From a virus, in IMG/VR virus record IMGVR_UViG_3300033553_000150, positions 1-21,044 of that record: 21,044 nucleotides of DNA. One strand, written 5' to 3'. The notes under the pieces were generated by a model. The model saw only the letters and a list, made by a program, of their open reading frames with translations, was not told the origin of the DNA and did not search any database. Below, one piece after another: positions 18,892 through 21,044 of the stretch (positions are counted from its first letter, which is position 1; every line of letters begins with the position of its first letter). The position numbers and the translations under genes were made by a program.

Positions 18892-19152
18892 ATGGGCAAG
18901 CCAACGGCAAAGAGCCTGCACGAGATGGGCGCGAGAATCGCGGAAGCGGCAAAGATCGACATGAGCGTTCGCCGGTGCGTGTTTGGGCACGGGTACCCCA
19001 ATTGCGGCTGTACGTGGCGCCTGGTGGCTGTCTCAGAGACCGGGGGGTACACCACGGCAATGGTCCTGGGCGATACAATTCCCAAAGCCCTCGCCTCCTT
19101 GAGAGGCGTCCTGTTCGGAATGAATTATGCAAACGCAAAGAAAGGGGAATAG
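18892..19152 (+). CDS. 86-residue hypothetical protein with Cys/His cluster
   Basis: Starts MGKPTAKSLHEMGARIAEAA, with CVFGHGYPNCGC at about 29-40 giving three Cys and one His for a possible metal site. The second half is a helix-rich segment (IPKALASLRGVLFGMNYANA). Ribosome site GGGAGAG. Function unknown. Confidence 0.7.
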   Translation: MGKPTAKSLHEMGARIAEAAKIDMSVRRCVFGHGYPNCGCTWRLVAVSETGGYTTAMVLGDTIPKALASLRGVLFGMNYANAKKGE

Positions 19153-19153
19153 A

Positions 19154-19315
19154 ATGCGAATTGCAATTCTCCCAAACAATGAGCAAGTGTTAGTGACCTT
19201 TGATAATGGCGAAACGTATGCCATTTCTAATGACGGGTTTGTGTTTACTACAAAGTTCCCTGTCGGCACGCTTGAATATGATTATGTTGTTTATGATTCA
19301 GAGAAAGGTAATTGA
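19154..19315 (+). CDS. 53-residue hypothetical protein
   Basis: The ATG at 19154 (MRIAILPNNEQVLVTFDNGE) has GAAAGGGG at good distance; an upstream in-frame start lies inside the previous gene. It is beta-rich (FDNGETYAISNDGFVF). The gene is noticeably richer in A and T than its neighbours. No family is recognised. Confidence 0.65.
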   Translation: MRIAILPNNEQVLVTFDNGETYAISNDGFVFTTKFPVGTLEYDYVVYDSEKGN

Positions 19316-19316
19316 A

Positions 19317-19787
19317 ATGACTATTTACGAAAGCCTTTACCGCGCATCCGAGGACGTGTTTGTACGTGATCCGCGCGAAGATGCTGACGAAGTCACTACC
19401 CTCGTTTTCCGTGGAGACAGCACAGACGACTGGGCAATGGTCGAGGACCCCCGGTTTGTATTGTTCTATCGCGTGTGGTGCGAGCGCCGCAACGAGGACC
19501 TTGCGCTACGCACGGCGAACCGTTACGCCCGCTTGACCGGGGCTAAGGAACTCACGATCCACAACCTGACGGGCTACGTCCAGAGCGACTGGTGGGGCGT
19601 GGTGTCCGACGATAGTCCCGAGGGCGTACATACGCTTGAACAGTACCTCAGAGGGGACGTGTGGTACGTGGAGCGTTACCACGTCGAGACGTGCGACTTG
19701 GGCCACGACCACGATGTAGTGGACGATTCCGTGGGCGAGGTCTTTGCGGACTCGCCGGAGGCGGCAATCGAACAGGCAGGGGAGTAG
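19317..19787 (+). CDS. 156-residue hypothetical acidic protein
   Basis: Starts MTIYESLYRASEDVFVRDPR after GAGAAAGG. Many Asp/Glu and aromatic residues (SDWWGVVSDDSPEG at about 93-106; CDLGHDHDVVDDSVGEV near 130). His-Asp-His could bind a metal, but no fold is recognised. The one-base gap after the previous stop suggests coupling. Confidence 0.7.
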   Translation: MTIYESLYRASEDVFVRDPREDADEVTTLVFRGDSTDDWAMVEDPRFVLFYRVWCERRNEDLALRTANRYARLTGAKELTIHNLTGYVQSDWWGVVSDDSPEGVHTLEQYLRGDVWYVERYHVETCDLGHDHDVVDDSVGEVFADSPEAAIEQAGE

Positions 19788-19789
19788 AA

Positions 19790-20062
19790 ATGATTCTCAT
19801 TATCGGGACACTCGCAGTGGTGGCGCTCGCAATCACCCGCCGATATTTCCTAGCCTTTGAGACCGCGATGGTAGCGGCGATTGTGATGTTGCTCATCTGG
19901 CCCACGGTCACGCCGCGTCACGACTACAGCGACCCCTTTGGGGGCCATAGCGCGTGCGCTCCTGTAGTCTCAGATGGCTATGATGCGACTTTCATAATCC
20001 CCTGGTCGCACGACGTAAAGTACCAGGCCGGAACTATTTGCTGGGGCGTGACTGATGACTGA
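19790..20062 (+). CDS. Small membrane protein
   Basis: The 90-residue product has two hydrophobic segments (about 2-15 and 26-40) and a hydrophilic C-terminal part with Cys56 and Cys84, which could form a disulphide outside the membrane. GGGGAG precedes the ATG. No family is recognised; it overlaps the next gene by eight bases. Confidence 0.68.
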   Translation: MILIIGTLAVVALAITRRYFLAFETAMVAAIVMLLIWPTVTPRHDYSDPFGGHSACAPVVSDGYDATFIIPWSHDVKYQAGTICWGVTDD

Positions 20063-20246
20063 AGGTTACGTTGCCACAGAGGCTCACATGCGCGAGGCGT
20101 ACATATCAACCGAGAGGCGCCGGGACGATTACTTTGAGTCCAGAGGAATGTCATACCACCAAACGGACGAAGAACTAGGAGCAGAGTTTGACCGGGGCCT
20201 GGCCCTGCTGAAAGCACAGGCAGACGCTATAGAGAACGGAGTATAA
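20055..20246 (+). CDS. 63-residue hypothetical protein
   Basis: Starts MTEGYVATEAHMREAYISTE and ends LLKAQADAIENGV. Highly charged and helical, likely coiled coil. It starts inside the end of the membrane-protein gene. No family is recognised. Confidence 0.62.
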   Translation: MTEGYVATEAHMREAYISTERRRDDYFESRGMSYHQTDEELGAEFDRGLALLKAQADAIENGV

Positions 20247-20253
20247 GAGGTGG

Positions 20254-20436
20254 GTGAAAAGTGTGGAGGGTAAGATCACGCTAGAAAATGGTGAGACGGT
20301 GGACTTCCTGCTAGGGCGCAATTCTGACGCCCGGTGGGGGAACACGATTGAGATGGTGGGGCACGCGGTTGCGCCCTGCCAGGCTATGTGGGACGCTTTG
20401 GAAGATGGAGAACACTTTGAGCCTTGGGGTGCGTAG
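20254..20436 (+). CDS. 60-residue hypothetical protein with GTG start
   Basis: The product (GKITLENGETVDFLLGRNSD in the first half; MWDALEDGEHFEPWGA at the end) is a short beta-rich protein of unknown role. Two in-frame GTG codons, 20254 and 20263, compete: AAGAGGTGG is three bases from the first and twelve from the second, so the start is uncertain by three codons. Confidence 0.6.
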   Translation: MKSVEGKITLENGETVDFLLGRNSDARWGNTIEMVGHAVAPCQAMWDALEDGEHFEPWGA

Positions 20437-20438
20437 CG

Positions 20439-20606
20439 ATGGACATTGCGGAACTAAGTGACCGTATGCAACACACCCGGGAAAACCTGGACCATATCCC
20501 GGCGTCCTATTCGGTACCGGGTTTGACTGCCCGCGAAGCGGCCCGTATGGTGGCACTACTGGACAAGGTTGACCGTGGCGTGATGAACTATTTTGAGGAG
20601 GTCTAA
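20439..20606 (+). CDS. 55-residue hypothetical protein
   Basis: The ATG at 20439 (MDIAELSDRMQHTRENLDHI) lies two bases after the previous stop. The sequence is helical, with GLTAREAARMVALLDKVDRG in the second half. No family is recognised. Confidence 0.65.
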   Translation: MDIAELSDRMQHTRENLDHIPASYSVPGLTAREAARMVALLDKVDRGVMNYFEEV

Positions 20607-20607
20607 G

Positions 20608-21011
20608 ATGCACAAGTATTACGTGATAGCAAGTGGTATCAAGAGCACGAAGACACGGGAGCGACTGGAAAAGGCCCTCATCTACAAGGGCTACCTTCCC
20701 GGTGGGGACGACAGTCAGGTGTGGGCGTTTGTTCATAGTTACAGCCCGGCGTCGGCGCTTGAGAGGGTGTTTTTGTCCCTCACGTCCTTCACGCCGGATC
20801 ACTTGAGCAACCTGACGTGGACTGTGACCACAGTCGATCCTTCTGTCCCGGTTGTATCCGCGCCGGTCAAGGACAACACCCTTCAGAGGGCCATCATCCT
20901 ACTCAACAAGAGCGAACTGGTGATCGTAGAGGTTGAGCCAGATGAGTGGGTTTACGAGTCCACGGGGGACAAGGCGGAGGGAGAGTCTACGTCTGGACCC
21001 CGGTATAACGA
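20608..21011 (+). CDS. Hypothetical protein, 3' end missing
   Basis: The frame starts MHKYYVIASGIKSTKTRERL after a very strong GAGGAGG site and stays open to the end of the biological sequence, 134 full codons. The first 60 residues have the pattern of a small alpha/beta domain ('WAFVHSYSPASALERVF'); no family is recognised. Residues after Tyr-Asn at about 133-134 would come from adapter DNA and must be ignored; the true C-terminus is unknown. Confidence 0.7.
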
Positions 21012-21044
21012 CTGTCTCTTATACACATCTGACGCTGCCGACGA
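21012..21044. other. Nextera sequencing adapter (not phage DNA)
   Basis: The last 33 bases, starting CTGTCTCTTATACACATCT and ending GCTGCCGACGA, are the exact reverse complement of the Illumina Nextera Read 1 transposase adapter, whose first 19 bases are the Tn5 mosaic end. They are untrimmed library sequence at the end of the contig. Confidence 0.97.

Noticed and set aside
12963-21011. CRISPR array, toxin-antitoxin pair, integrase or insertion sequence
   Set aside because: No repeat-spacer pattern with 25-40 base repeats, no recognisable toxin or recombinase motif and no terminal inverted repeats with a transposase were found.

Overview
This window is a piece of a GC-rich tailed double-stranded DNA phage genome, most likely a phage of an actinobacterium. 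The reasons are the HK97-type packaging and capsid genes, the many short overlapping genes joined by ATGA, TAATG and TGATG junctions, the GTG starts, the small zinc-motif proteins typical of actinobacteriophages, and short-leader promoters. No integrase, repressor, tail or lysin gene lies in the window. The exact host cannot be read from the sequence. The last 33 bases (21012-21044) are Illumina Nextera transposase adapter, so the biological sequence ends at 21011.

Left arm (1-12962), all transcribed leftward. Read in the direction of transcription from 12962: a small membrane protein and three short genes (12962-11788); a coiled-coil protein with one C-terminal membrane segment (11733-11425); a terminator; then a tightly overlapping operon (11331-7586) with four short genes, an endonuclease VII-type nuclease, a DUF4406 nucleoside-metabolism protein whose first exon-like piece is cut off by an in-frame TGA, a deoxynucleotide monophosphate kinase, two short genes, a proteasome/HslV-like N-terminal-threonine hydrolase and a 49-residue protein. 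Next come terminase small and large subunits, portal, a two-segment membrane protein, a protease-scaffold fusion, a decoration-like protein and the major capsid protein, then a terminator, a 32-codon reading frame and five tRNA genes (Asn, Pro, Lys, Phe, Gly). Five start regions of this arm share a 9-base extended -10 motif, TGnTAnnCT, with no clear -35.

Centre (12963-13618), 656 bases without a believable gene between the two diverging arms. It holds imperfect direct repeats, an AT-rich stretch, and an array of CTTTACC-like boxes in one orientation that is largely phased at 11 bp. A related pair of CGTTACC boxes 11 bp apart occurs here and again at two other control regions (11404-11424 and 17743-17761). 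This is the best candidate in the window for an undescribed system: an origin or a phage-wide regulator-binding array.

Right arm (13619-21011), all rightward. About twenty short early-type genes, most of unknown function. They include a strikingly acidic 130-residue protein (28 acidic residues, one basic), a 43-residue basic protein, tandem zinc-motif proteins, a short sliding-clamp-like protein (168 residues) behind a good TTGACA/TAGGAT promoter, and several small membrane proteins. The intergenic gaps from 14354 to 16246 carry repeated stem-loops and a repeated CTAGAAAC word next to gene starts. A 345-base AT-rich gap (16971-17315) interrupts the arm.
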